A DNA stretch of 33,088 nucleotides. Origin: Ferruginibacter sp. Lineage in GTDB: Bacteria > Bacteroidota > Bacteroidia > Chitinophagales > Chitinophagaceae. Both the position numbers and the translations under genes were made by a program. The stretch lies in the NCBI GenBank assembly GCA_017988335.1, contig JAGNRZ010000013.1, positions 1 through 33,088 of the forward strand. Reading direction: 5' to 3'. The notes beneath the pieces were generated by a model. It ran no database searches. It was not told where the DNA came from and worked only from the letters and a program-made list of their open reading frames with translations. Shown here piece by piece: positions 1-6,989 of the stretch (the stretch's first letter is position 1; each line of letters starts with the position of its first letter).

Positions 1-1071
1 AAAGCCCCGCCTTTAAATAAAGATTTATTGTGGCAATCGCTGCAATCTTTTTTTTATGTAAAGGGAGTGCATAAAAATTATTCAAAAAGCTACAACCGCA
101 TTTTATTACAAAACTATTTTTACCACAATGAACTTGTAAAGCAGTTTGACCACTTTAAGCTGATTAATAAAAAAATACCCAAGGCGGCAGTTTTAACCGA
201 ACCTGAAAAAGAAAAAATAGCTTTTGTAATACGCAACTCCATGCCTTTGGCCATGAGAGAAATAGATACCATAACCTATTTGGATATAAACTCTCTACAA
301 GTGTTTCATTTAGAAAGAGGGCTGTCCTTAGCATTATATATTGCCAAGTCCGAAAGGCAATTGCCCATGCAAAGCTTTGTGGGATACAGTTTATTTAAAA
401 ATGGGTATCCTGTTTCGTATGGCGGCTCATGGATATTTGGCGAATGTTCCTTATTTGGATTAAACATACTGGAAGAATTTAGAGGCGGAGAGTCAAAATA
501 CTTGATGACGCAAATTTTAAGAGTGTATATTCAGTTGTATAAAATTAGCTATTACGAAATTGAAACTTTTCAATTTGGAAACCATGAGGCATTGGAAACA
601 GGGGCGTTTTGGTTTTACTATAAGTATGGGTTTAGATCTAAAAATAGCGAAGTAAACAATCTTGCATTTAAAGAAAATGAAAAGATTAAGGCAAATAAAA
701 ACTACAAAACAAGCATTGCTACTCTAGAGAAATTATCTGAATATAATATTGCCTTGCAATTAAAAAATTACACTCCTGTAAATAGAGAAGACATAATAGG
801 AAAGATAAACAACGTAATTGCAAATACATACAAAGGCGATAGTGCTAAAGCAATAACGGATGCTAAAAACTATTTTAAAAAGAACTATCCTAGTAAACAG
901 GTATTAACCCCAATACAAGAGCAAATATTTGAAGAGGTAGCTTTATGGGCATATGCTCATAAAATAGAAGACAAACAAAGACTGCAATTGTTGTATAAAA
1001 TTATTTTTGTAAAATCAGTAAACTCTATTGCTTATAATAAATTAGTGCTTAAAGTTATTGAGCTATCCTAA
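1..1071 (+). CDS. GNAT-like hypothetical protein, 5' end outside window
   Basis: The reading frame is open to the left edge (KAPPLNKDLLWQSL...), so the TTG at 28 is probably not the start and the N-terminus is missing. The middle part (about residues 110-205 counted from that TTG) looks like an acetyltransferase-type fold. It has an alternating strand pattern with a GYSLFKNGYPVSYGGSWIFGE strand pair, then EEFRGGESKYLM, which resembles the acyl-CoA-binding loop and helix, and then an aromatic FWFYYKYGF segment typical of GNAT C-termini. The last 100 residues are charged and helical, with no recognised domain. The acyl acceptor is unknown. The 3' end overlaps the convergent gene at 1055-1702 by 17 bp. 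The GNAT assignment is inference from pattern; a conserved Bacteroidota protein of unknown role is the safe reading. Confidence 0.6.
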   Translation, partial: KAPPLNKDLLWQSLQSFFYVKGVHKNYSKSYNRILLQNYFYHNELVKQFDHFKLINKKIPKAAVLTEPEKEKIAFVIRNSMPLAMREIDTITYLDINSLQVFHLERGLSLALYIAKSERQLPMQSFVGYSLFKNGYPVSYGGSWIFGECSLFGLNILEEFRGGESKYLMTQILRVYIQLYKISYYEIETFQFGNHEALETGAFWFYYKYGFRSKNSEVNNLAFKENEKIKANKNYKTSIATLEKLSEYNIALQLKNYTPVNREDIIGKINNVIANTYKGDSAKAITDAKNYFKKNYPSKQVLTPIQEQIFEEVALWAYAHKIEDKQRLQLLYKIIFVKSVNSIAYNKLVLKVIELS

Positions 1072-1702
1072 AAGTACTCCAGTCAACCCCAATTCTAAAG
1101 GTTTGATAAATTCTACCATTTTTCATGCTGCTGCCATAATGTTTTGAGGCAGAGTGTAAAGCACCGCTAGGATAGGCTACCATACGGTTAAATTGATGGC
1201 CTACTCTATCAATTTCTAACCACTTTTTACGTTTGGTGCTTTCAATTTCAAACTGTTCAACAAGGTCTGCAAATTTTACTTTTAATCTTCTAGCATCTTG
1301 TGGAGTAGGTGGGTTACATATTTTAGTGGCTTTGTGCATCCATAAAGAAGTGCCACAATCAAAAGGAAGATTAGGCGTAAGGTATATTAATACAGTAATA
1401 TCATTGTACGGCCAATCTGAATGTACTCCGGGTGTTTCTTTTTTCTTCCCTTTTGAAAACCCTTGATAAAAAACACCGTTCTCTTTCTTTGGGTCTATAT
1501 CCCACCTAGTAATTTTTATACCTAAAATTTTTTCTAATTTTTGCTTTACACCTGGCTCATGATATACTGTAGTGCTTCTAAAGCCGGTAGAATCTTCTGG
1601 TTCAAAAAAAGTGGCATCTTTTGCTGCTTTTACTACCTTGGCAGGGTTATCATAAAAGTTATCTTTTACTAATAAAAATCTTTTGTAAATGAGCTTTTCC
1701 AT
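1055..1702 (-). CDS. 2OG-Fe(II) oxygenase-like protein (DUF6445-like)
   Basis: A 215-residue cytoplasmic protein. It carries GVHSDWPYNDITVLIYLTP, an HxD pair inside a beta-strand-rich core, then CGTSLWMHK, and a distal His in YPSGALHSASKHYG followed by an Arg in GRIYQTFRIGV. The order HxD...H...R is that of the iron and 2-oxoglutarate ligands of the double-stranded beta-helix oxygenases, and the overall look fits the DUF6445 group. The substrate is unknown; DUF6445-type proteins often sit near aromatic amino-acid or secondary-metabolite enzymes, but nothing here supports that. It is convergent with, and overlaps, the GNAT-like gene by 17 bp. A CAAAATTA box at 1721-1728 could be a -7 element on this strand, but no -33 partner was found. 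Confidence 0.6.
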   Translation of the reverse strand: MEKLIYKRFLLVKDNFYDNPAKVVKAAKDATFFEPEDSTGFRSTTVYHEPGVKQKLEKILGIKITRWDIDPKKENGVFYQGFSKGKKKETPGVHSDWPYNDITVLIYLTPNLPFDCGTSLWMHKATKICNPPTPQDARRLKVKFADLVEQFEIESTKRKKWLEIDRVGHQFNRMVAYPSGALHSASKHYGSSMKNGRIYQTFRIGVDWSTFRIAQ

Positions 1703-1803
1703 TGTGTAAAAATTTATTTACAAAATTAACCATTATAGGAGTATAAGAATGATGTGTAGCGAAAGAAAATTTTTAAAGACTCATCTTCAAAATACGAGTT
1801 GCT

Positions 1804-2712
1804 CTATTTAGTCAGCTCTCTAAACACATCTTCTAAGCTACTGTTATTTTCACTTTGCAGGCTTTGTATGTTTAGGTTTTTATCTATAGCTAGTTGTAGT
1901 ATTTGTTTTTTTACAGCGTCAGTATCATGGGTTGATAGTTGATAGTTGGTAGTTGATAGTTTTTTTACACCAGTTACTCCTTGTAAACCTTTTAACCATT
2001 CAATACTTACTTCTTCTTTAAATTCAACAGTAATGCTTTGTGTACTTGCATTACCTTTTTGTAGGCTACTTAATTTATCATCGGCTACAATATTGCCTTT
2101 GTTAATAATAATTACTCTATCGCAAATGGCTTCTACCTCTTGCATAATATGTGAAGAGAATAGTACCGTTTTATTTTGCCCAAGGTGTTTTATTACTTCT
2201 CTTATTTCTACAATTTGGTTAGGGTCAAGGCCACTGGTAGGTTCATCTAAAATTAATACCTCTGGATTGTGTAGTAGTGCAGCGGCTAAACCCACCCGTT
2301 GTTTATAACCTTTGCTTAGTTGCCCAATTTTTTTATTGGCTTCTACCTTTAAGCCTACAGTATCTATTACTTCTTCAATTTTTGTTTTTATATTTTCTAC
2401 ATGGTGTATGCCGCCAACAAAACTCAAATACTCTCTTACATACATATCAAAATACAGTGGATTGGCTTCTGGCAAATAACCTATTTTACTTTTTGTTTCG
2501 TTGTTATTTGTGTTTACAGTTAACCCACATACTTGTGCATTACCACCATCAGCTCGTAGGTAGCCTGTAATCATTTTCATGGTAGTGCTTTTGCCAGCAC
2601 CATTGGGGCCTAAAAAACCTACAATTTCACCTTTGTTTACAGTAAATGATATATTGTTTACGGCTTTTTGACTGCCGTAATTTTTGCAGAGATTAGAAAC
2701 GGTGATTGACAT
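1804..2712 (-). CDS. gldA: GldA-type ABC transporter ATP-binding protein
   Basis: A 302-residue ABC ATPase with Walker A GPNGAGKST (about residues 35-43), signature LSKGYKQRVGLAAAL, Walker B VLILDEPTSGLDP and the switch His in SSHIMQEV. The segment IGYLPEANPLYFDMYVREYLSF is characteristic of GldA, the ATPase of the GldA-GldFG transporter linked to gliding motility in Bacteroidota; no gldF or gldG lies in this window. The C-terminal extension (about 225-302) is the usual GldA dimer/regulatory tail. An odd point is that residues 252-261 (TTNYQLSTHD region) are encoded by four tandem heptamers at 1931-1958, in a region that varies in the family. The upstream region holds a set of nested hairpins. 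Other bacitracin-type exporters look similar, so the symbol is probable rather than certain. Confidence 0.8.
   Translation of the reverse strand: MSITVSNLCKNYGSQKAVNNISFTVNKGEIVGFLGPNGAGKSTTMKMITGYLRADGGNAQVCGLTVNTNNNETKSKIGYLPEANPLYFDMYVREYLSFVGGIHHVENIKTKIEEVIDTVGLKVEANKKIGQLSKGYKQRVGLAAALLHNPEVLILDEPTSGLDPNQIVEIREVIKHLGQNKTVLFSSHIMQEVEAICDRVIIINKGNIVADDKLSSLQKGNASTQSITVEFKEEVSIEWLKGLQGVTGVKKLSTTNYQLSTHDTDAVKKQILQLAIDKNLNIQSLQSENNSSLEDVFRELTK
1931..1958 (+). repeat. Tandem heptamers inside gldA
   Basis: Four exact 7-nt units in a row: GTTGATA three times and GTTGGTA once, followed by a partial GTT. They lie within the gldA reading frame. Read on the minus (coding) strand this orientation has no stop in any of the three phases, whereas the plus strand contains TGA and TAG. 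Confidence 0.8.
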
Positions 2713-2748
2713 GTAATGTATTTGTATGCAAATTAATTTATTTTGGTT

Positions 2749-2817
2749 CTACTTTTTGCCTTGACGCAAAAAGTAGCAAAAAAGTCAAGGCAGGAAAGAA
2801 TACAGCCCTTTCCTGCC
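2749..2817. repeat. Three interlocking inverted repeats
   Basis: Three perfect stems overlap. Stem A pairs CTACTTTTTGC (2749-2759) with GCAAAAAGTAG (2766-2776). Stem B pairs GCCTTGAC (2758-2765) with GTCAAGGC (2784-2791). Stem C pairs GGCAGGAAAG (2789-2798) with CTTTCCTGCC (2808-2817). A and B cannot form together, and B and C share bases 2789-2791. Elements of this general sequence appear to me to be common dispersed repeats in Bacteroidota, but that is from memory. Confidence 0.75.
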
Positions 2818-2922
2818 GCATAGCTTTAATCAACTTTAGTACTACTGTAGCTTCAACATCATATCTCTACTCTTAAACTAAAAGCATCAAAACTAATAAC
2901 CAACAGTTTAATTGCTATTCAT

Positions 2923-2953
2923 AAAAAAGCTGAGTGTAATCCTCAGCTTTTTT
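2923..2953 (-). terminator. Rho-independent terminator of ricT (bidirectional form)
   Basis: AAAAAAGCTGAG (2923-2934) pairs perfectly with CTCAGCTTTTTT (2942-2953) around a 7-nt loop. This gives a six-base-pair GC-containing stem with A/T runs on both sides. It lies about 110 bp beyond the ricT stop and upstream of gldA, so it should end ricT transcription on the minus strand. Confidence 0.8.
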
Positions 2954-3023
2954 ACTTTTATATTCTTTCTGTGTTAATCTGAGTAATCTGTGGCTAATCA
3001 TCACATCAGCGTTATAAGCGAAA

Positions 3024-3052
3024 CCTGCCTGCCGGCAAAGGCGGGTCGGCGG
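3024..3052. repeat. GC-rich palindromic repeat
   Basis: CCTGCC and GGCGGG can pair across GGCAAA, and a second GGCGGG-like segment follows. The block is much richer in G and C than its surroundings, which marks it as a dispersed element rather than native spacer. Confidence 0.45.
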
Positions 3053-3062
3053 GAAAATAAAT

Positions 3063-4433
3063 CTAACTCGTTTTATTCCCCTCGTTACTAGGCTTCTGTT
3101 GCTGCCGTTGTTGATTGTTTCTATTTTGCGGTGGCCGCTGTTGCCTATTGCCACCTTGCCTATTATTATTTTGTTGATTTCCTCCTTGTCTGTTTTCGCC
3201 TTGCTTATTGCCTTGTTGTCTATTATTATTTTGTTGGTTACCACCCTGTCTATTACCACCCTGCTGTTGATTACCTTGTTGTTGCCTATTACCACCCTGC
3301 TGCCCTCCACGATCTTTATCCTTACGCTTGCGGCTAGTTTTTTCAAGGCTCTTTAAACTAATTTGCCCTACTAGGTCGGCATACTCTGGTTCTACTTCTT
3401 TAGGCTTGCTGGTAGATACTTCTACAGGCTCTAACTCCTCTGGTTTTATACCTTGGCGATTAAGCTCTTTTATTTTTTTAACCCTTTCAATAGTTAGCGG
3501 ATATTGTTTGTTACTATCTGGTAGGGTGTACCACATTAAGTTTCTAAAAATATCTTTTTTAACTAAAAAGGCACGGCTACGGGCTACTTCAATCATATCT
3601 GCATCATCCGGAAAAAACTGAAGAGCATCCATGTACGTATCTAACTCGTAGTTTAAGCAACACTTTAGCCTACCGCATTGCCCACTAAGTTTTGTTTGAT
3701 TAATACTTAAGTTTTGGTAACGGGCAGCATTGGTATTTACACTGCTAAAATCGGTAAGCCAACTGCTACAACAAAGCTCTCTACCACAACTACCTATACC
3801 ACCCACTTTACCAGCTTCTTGCCTTGCACCAATTTGACGCATTTCTACTTTTACTTTAAACTCACCAGCATATAATTTTATAAGCTCTCTAAAATCAACT
3901 CTATCGTCAGCAATATAAAAGTAGGTGGCTTTTCTGCCATCGGCTTGTATTTCTACCTCGGCAATTTTCATTTCTAACTTTAATTGCCTAGCTATGGCAC
4001 GGCTACGAATAAGCATGGCTGCTTCTCTGTCTTTACTTTCTTTTAGCTTAGCCATATCACCATCGTTGGCACGGCGAAGTATTTTTTTAATATCGGGGCT
4101 TTGTTCATCTACCTTACGCTTTTTCATTTGTATTCTTACAAGCTCACCAGTAAGGTTTACCATGCCTACATCAAAGCCACTTACGCCTTCTACGGCAATC
4201 ATATCGCCTTTTTCGTAATGATTGGAACTAGTATTTTTAAAAAAATCTTTACGGCTACCGTTATTAAAACTTACCTCTACAATTTTGCAACTGCTTTCCA
4301 TATCGGCAAAGGGTAAGTTTGCCAGCCAGTCATGCACATTCATACGATTGCAACCACCACTTGAGCAGTTACCATGACTTTGGCAACCACTTGGTGCTCC
4401 GTCTTTACTTGTACCGCAACTTCCGCAACCCAT
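3063..4433 (-). CDS. ricT: RicT-like PSP1 domain protein
   Basis: A 456-residue homologue of RicT/YaaT, a subunit of the Fe-S-containing Ric complex that in Bacillus affects RNase Y-dependent mRNA processing. The Cys-rich N-terminus (C3, C6, C17, C23, C28) precedes NRMNVHDWLANLPF, a hallmark of the Bacteroidota version. The PSP1 domain spans about 150-300 and contains CGRELCC (C216, C221, C222) and CGRLKCC (C253, C258, C259), the likely cluster-binding cysteines. Residues about 375-456 form a Q/N/G/R-rich disordered tail in which a 12-13-residue unit (NRQGGNQQNNNRQ) occurs twice; it may bind RNA (inference). It lies 236 bp downstream of holB, a neighbour relation also seen in Bacillus (holB-yaaT). 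The start ATG at 4433 is fixed by the conserved MGCGSCG opening. Confidence 0.88.
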   Translation of the reverse strand: MGCGSCGTSKDGAPSGCQSHGNCSSGGCNRMNVHDWLANLPFADMESSCKIVEVSFNNGSRKDFFKNTSSNHYEKGDMIAVEGVSGFDVGMVNLTGELVRIQMKKRKVDEQSPDIKKILRRANDGDMAKLKESKDREAAMLIRSRAIARQLKLEMKIAEVEIQADGRKATYFYIADDRVDFRELIKLYAGEFKVKVEMRQIGARQEAGKVGGIGSCGRELCCSSWLTDFSSVNTNAARYQNLSINQTKLSGQCGRLKCCLNYELDTYMDALQFFPDDADMIEVARSRAFLVKKDIFRNLMWYTLPDSNKQYPLTIERVKKIKELNRQGIKPEELEPVEVSTSKPKEVEPEYADLVGQISLKSLEKTSRKRKDKDRGGQQGGNRQQQGNQQQGGNRQGGNQQNNNRQQGNKQGENRQGGNQQNNNRQGGNRQQRPPQNRNNQQRQQQKPSNEGNKTS

Positions 4434-4446
4434 ATAATTAAATTAA

Positions 4447-4474
4447 TAATTAGTAATTAAAAATTAGTAATTGA
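4447..4474 (+). repeat. Tandem heptamers upstream of ricT
   Basis: Four 7-nt units: TAATTAG, TAATTAA, AAATTAG and TAATTGA, just 13 bp upstream of the ricT start. In the phase used for the other blocks they read GTAATTA-like. Because of low complexity this is the least certain heptamer block. Confidence 0.5.
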
Positions 4475-4520
4475 TGGTGGAGGAGATTTTTATGTACCCA
4501 GCAGATGCACTACTATTAAG

Positions 4521-4546
4521 CTTCATTGGCGTCGCACTCTTGTACA
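4521..4546. repeat. 26-bp repeat, copy 1
   Basis: A 26-bp sequence (CTTCATTGGCGTCGC...TTGTACA) recurs exactly at 31110-31135. A degenerate inverted relative (GAGTGACACAACGATG, about 4594-4609) lies 50 bp downstream, so this copy could be one arm of a roughly 95-bp inverted-repeat element in the holB-ricT spacer. Confidence 0.7.
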
Positions 4547-4669
4547 GTATTTATCTACTCGGCAGGTAAAGCTCAATAATGATATGCCGATGCAGTGAGT
4601 GACACAACGATGTTGAATATAGTTATAAAAGCTTATTACATAATATTAAACCTCATATTCTCAACCACC

Positions 4670-5878
4670 TCAATTAACCAAAATTAACGAATTGTTACTA
4701 ATAATGTGGTATAACTTAATAGAAAGGGCATGAAACAGCATTTTGGCATTGGCGTTACGCTCAATATAGTAGCTGGCTTTGTTTAGCTCATTTATAATGG
4801 CTTCTTGCTGGTGTAGCTGGGTTATTTTGTTTAGGCGGAGGGCAAAATCAACCTCGTTGGAGGGTGGTGGTTGGTCGTTGGTGGTGCTAATACGTACCGC
4901 CAACTCCAATAAATGGGTAAAATATTGCAAAAACTGCTTTTGCTTTTCTCTACCAATTTTGGCGGTTTCATCAATCCATTTTACTTGGGCTTGTGGGTTA
5001 AACTTTACAACCGCATTCAGCCACTCCCTAAGCATAGCTTGCCAATCGTCTTCGCTGTGTTGAAGCATTTGCAGGGCTTCCCTATAGTTACCCTCGGCAA
5101 CGGCAGCTATTTGCTGTGCTTTGGTAGGCGGTACGTTTGCCCTTAGTTCTAATGCACTTTCAATATCTAACTTACTAAGTGCAGGCACTTTTACCAGTTG
5201 TGTACGGCTAAGTATGGTGGGTAATATTTGGTCTTCGTTTTCGGCCACTAAAATAAATAAGGTGTTGGCAGGTGGTTCTTCTATTAACTTCAACAGCTTG
5301 TTACCTTCTTTACCTAAATACTCAGGCATCCACATAATGAGTATTTTGTATTCGCTTTCAAAGCTTTTTAGGCTAAGCTTTCGCAAAATATCGTTACACT
5401 CATGGGCTGTTATGTTTCCTTGCTTATTTTCGGCATTTATAAATTGTAACCAATCGTATACATTACCATATGGACTTTGCTTTACAAACTCTCTCCACTC
5501 GGTAATATAATCGGTAGCTATAGGTTTATCGCCGCTTTTACGTGGAATTACTGGGTAGCTAAAATGTATATCTGGATGTACAAGTTCTTGTGCTTTTTTG
5601 CAAGATGGGCAAGTGCCGCAGGAGTCGTTGTTAGATGTTAGATGTACGATGTTAGATGTTATTGCTGGTTCCAGCTCTCCAAAAAGTGAAGGCCCTGTTG
5701 GTTGGTTGTTGGTCGTTGGTCGGCAGGTAATATATTGTGCAAACGCCATGGCCAATTGCAATGCTCCGCTACCTTCTTTACCTAAAAACAATAATGCATG
5801 GCTTAAGCGGTTGTGCTGTACCATGTGTACCAATTGTTCTTTTACTGCTTTTTGACCAATGATGGAGTTGAAGGACAT
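4670..5878 (-). CDS. holB: DNA polymerase III subunit delta prime
   Basis: A 402-residue clamp-loader protein. It opens SFNSIIGQKAVKEQLVHMV and HALLFLGKEGSGALQLA, a P-loop in which the usual Lys is replaced, as expected of delta prime, which does not hydrolyse ATP. A zinc module is formed by C52 and by CGTCPSC (C87, C90, C93), followed by HPDIHFSYPV. Then come KILIMWMPEYLGKEGNKLLKLIEEPPANTLFILVAEN and the SRTQ motif of the AAA+ core. Two insertions are made of repeat DNA: residues about 53-84, between C52 and C87, and residues about 331-338 (STTNDQPPP). The first lengthens the zinc loop by roughly 25-30 residues compared with what I expect for the family. It precedes ricT, probably in one transcription unit. 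Confidence 0.88.
   Translation of the reverse strand: MSFNSIIGQKAVKEQLVHMVQHNRLSHALLFLGKEGSGALQLAMAFAQYITCRPTTNNQPTGPSLFGELEPAITSNIVHLTSNNDSCGTCPSCKKAQELVHPDIHFSYPVIPRKSGDKPIATDYITEWREFVKQSPYGNVYDWLQFINAENKQGNITAHECNDILRKLSLKSFESEYKILIMWMPEYLGKEGNKLLKLIEEPPANTLFILVAENEDQILPTILSRTQLVKVPALSKLDIESALELRANVPPTKAQQIAAVAEGNYREALQMLQHSEDDWQAMLREWLNAVVKFNPQAQVKWIDETAKIGREKQKQFLQYFTHLLELAVRISTTNDQPPPSNEVDFALRLNKITQLHQQEAIINELNKASYYIERNANAKMLFHALSIKLYHIISNNSLILVN
4866..4886 (+). repeat. Heptamers inside holB (3' block)
   Basis: Three 7-nt units, GGTGGTT, GGTCGTT and GGTGGTG, translated in the minus-strand holB frame as the STTNDQPPP segment. The unit GGTCGTT is shared with the block at 5697-5724 in the same gene. 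Confidence 0.7.
5629..5660 (+). repeat. Heptamers inside holB zinc loop (block 1)
   Basis: The 7-nt unit TGTTAGA is present three times, with one variant TGTACGA in third position and a partial unit at the end. Translated on the minus strand it gives the TSNIVHLTSNND stretch. The variant unit replaces what would be a TAA codon (5647-5645) by GTA. Confidence 0.8.
5697..5724 (+). repeat. Heptamers inside holB zinc loop (block 2)
   Basis: Four 7-nt units: GTTGGTT, GGTTGTT, GGTCGTT and GGTCGGC. The minus strand encodes the PTTNNQPT stretch. Between this and block 1 lies a GGCCCTTCAC...GGAGAGC segment that resembles the GC-rich palindromic repeats found elsewhere in the window. Confidence 0.75.
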
Positions 5879-5938
5879 GGTGCAAAGATAAGGGTGGAGG
5901 ATTTTTTAACCGCAAAGGCACAAAGAGGTTAAGTTTGG

Positions 5939-6352
5939 CTATGCTTCTACAGCTAATTTAATTTTAATTTTTGCTTTTTCTACATAGTCCATTAATCTGC
6001 CAAAGCTAACAGAGGCGTAGTTTTCAGCTTCGTAGCGTTGTAGTTGTTGTTCTTTTATGCCTAAAATTTCGGAGTATTGTTTTTGGGTAAAGCCTTTTGC
6101 TATTTTGTATTGAATTAAAATATTGGGTAATTGCATTACACTTACAGAACGCCTTAATGGAATGCCTTTAGTTTTTAAGGATTCGTATTGTTTAATTTCT
6201 TCTTTAAGATTATTCTTTAAAAGCACAAGTGAACCGATAGCTCCTTCTTGTATGCTATTTGGCTTAACAAGCGGTTTCTTGGCAGCAATTATTTGTTCAA
6301 CTTCTGCCAAACGTTTTTTTGAAATTTTATATTGTTTCTCGTTTTTAATCAT
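5939..6352 (-). CDS. XRE-family HTH protein, probable antitoxin
   Basis: A 137-residue protein. Residues about 76-131 form a helix-turn-helix of the Cro/C1 type: YKIAKGFTQKQYSEILGIKEQQLQRYEAENY, with the expected small residue and Gln/Arg-rich recognition helix. The first 70 residues are charged and helical (KKRLAEVEQIIAAKK and NNLKEEIKQYESLK), suited to coiled-coil or toxin contact. The start overlaps the stop of the upstream DUF6932-like gene by 4 bp (ATGA), so the two are translationally coupled. The pairing with a nucleotidyltransferase-fold protein suggests antitoxin and autorepressor. The order is toxin first, antitoxin second, as in HigBA-like modules. Confidence 0.7.
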   Translation of the reverse strand: MIKNEKQYKISKKRLAEVEQIIAAKKPLVKPNSIQEGAIGSLVLLKNNLKEEIKQYESLKTKGIPLRRSVSVMQLPNILIQYKIAKGFTQKQYSEILGIKEQQLQRYEAENYASVSFGRLMDYVEKAKIKIKLAVEA

Positions 6353-6783
6353 AACCTATCGGTTAAACTTATTTTTACAATTCCTTTGGGGTTATTATCC
6401 CTATCAAATTGAAAAAATTGTAAGATATAATCTTCAAAAGCATTGTAGGCATAAAATTCAGATTGGTATTTTTCTTTCTGAATTTTAGAACCGTTTTTAC
6501 TGTCATTAAATTCTGGATGCTCAGTAATAAATTTTTTCCAATTCATGTGAGTATTGTCATAACAAACATCCACATCATTAGGAAAAGGCTTGCTGGTAAC
6601 AAAGCTACCATCAATACAAACTTCTGTACATCCATACTTTTGTAAGAGCTGTAAACCTTTTTTTAAATCTATTAGTAACTGTTGCCGATGTTGGTTGAAG
6701 CCAAAGGTTTCGTTAAATTGTTGCCAAGTAGCATAGTGGATGCCAACTGGTAATAATCCTGATTTTTTTAAGCTTGGAATCAT
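6349..6783 (-). CDS. DUF6932-like nucleotidyltransferase-fold protein, probable toxin
   Basis: A 144-residue protein opening MIPSLKKSGLLPVGIHYATWQQFNETFG, the typical start of DUF6932 proteins. The core motif GSFVTSKPFPNDVDVCYD (G59, S60, D70, D72) is the GS...DxD signature of the minimal nucleotidyltransferase fold, with both metal-binding acidic residues present. Such proteins can modify tRNA or partner proteins by adding nucleotides; the target here is unknown. It is coupled by an ATGA overlap to an XRE protein. A promoter may lie 130-150 bp upstream, where only an imperfect TACCTTTA box (minus strand, about 6923-6930) was seen. The toxin role is inference from the domain pair. Confidence 0.65.
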   Translation of the reverse strand: MIPSLKKSGLLPVGIHYATWQQFNETFGFNQHRQQLLIDLKKGLQLLQKYGCTEVCIDGSFVTSKPFPNDVDVCYDNTHMNWKKFITEHPEFNDSKNGSKIQKEKYQSEFYAYNAFEDYILQFFQFDRDNNPKGIVKISLTDRL

Positions 6784-6931
6784 AGCTTTTTAAATTTGAA
6801 TTGAATGAACAGAACAAAATAATTGAGGTTTATTTAAACTCCAATTACAAAAGTTATTAGGCTGAAAAATATTGTTCCGTCTTTCAAAGCTCAAAAAGCT
6901 AAGGATATATTGATTTCACAATGTAAAGGTA

Positions 6932-6969
6932 ATAAAAAAAAGAACACAACGAAATAATTGTGTTCCTTT
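6932..6969 (-). terminator. Rho-independent terminator after the glutathione peroxidase gene
   Basis: GAACACAA (6942-6949) pairs with TTGTGTTC (6958-6965) around an 8-nt loop. On the minus strand the stem is followed by a run of eight T residues (complement of the A run at 6934-6941). It starts about 20 bp past the stop at 6990. Confidence 0.8.
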
Positions 6970-6989
6970 TCTAAAAAATATTTCATTTT

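Larger units (their letters stand above)
2713..3062. other. 350-bp non-coding stretch between gldA and ricT
   Basis: No credible gene. It contains nested inverted repeats (2749-2817), a bidirectional terminator hairpin (2923-2953), a TCTGTG/TAATCTG-rich segment of about 10-nt period (2968-2999), and a GC-rich CCTGCC/GGCGGG palindrome around 3025-3052. The frame open through 2915-3346 on the minus strand is a shadow of the Q/N/G-rich tail of ricT. Confidence 0.7.

Noticed and set aside
28-30. TTG as start of the first gene
   Set aside because: The frame continues open to position 1 with plausible protein sequence, so the gene is cut by the window edge.
2968-2999. TCTGTG/TAATCTG segment as another heptamer block
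   Set aside because: Its period is about 10, not 7, so it belongs to a different repeat type.
2915-3346. 143-codon minus-strand reading frame with repeated V/I/N text
   Set aside because: It is a shadow of the repetitive ricT tail in another frame and runs through the terminator hairpin.
5629-5724. CRISPR-like array in holB
   Set aside because: Units are 7 nt with no spacers and are translated in frame.
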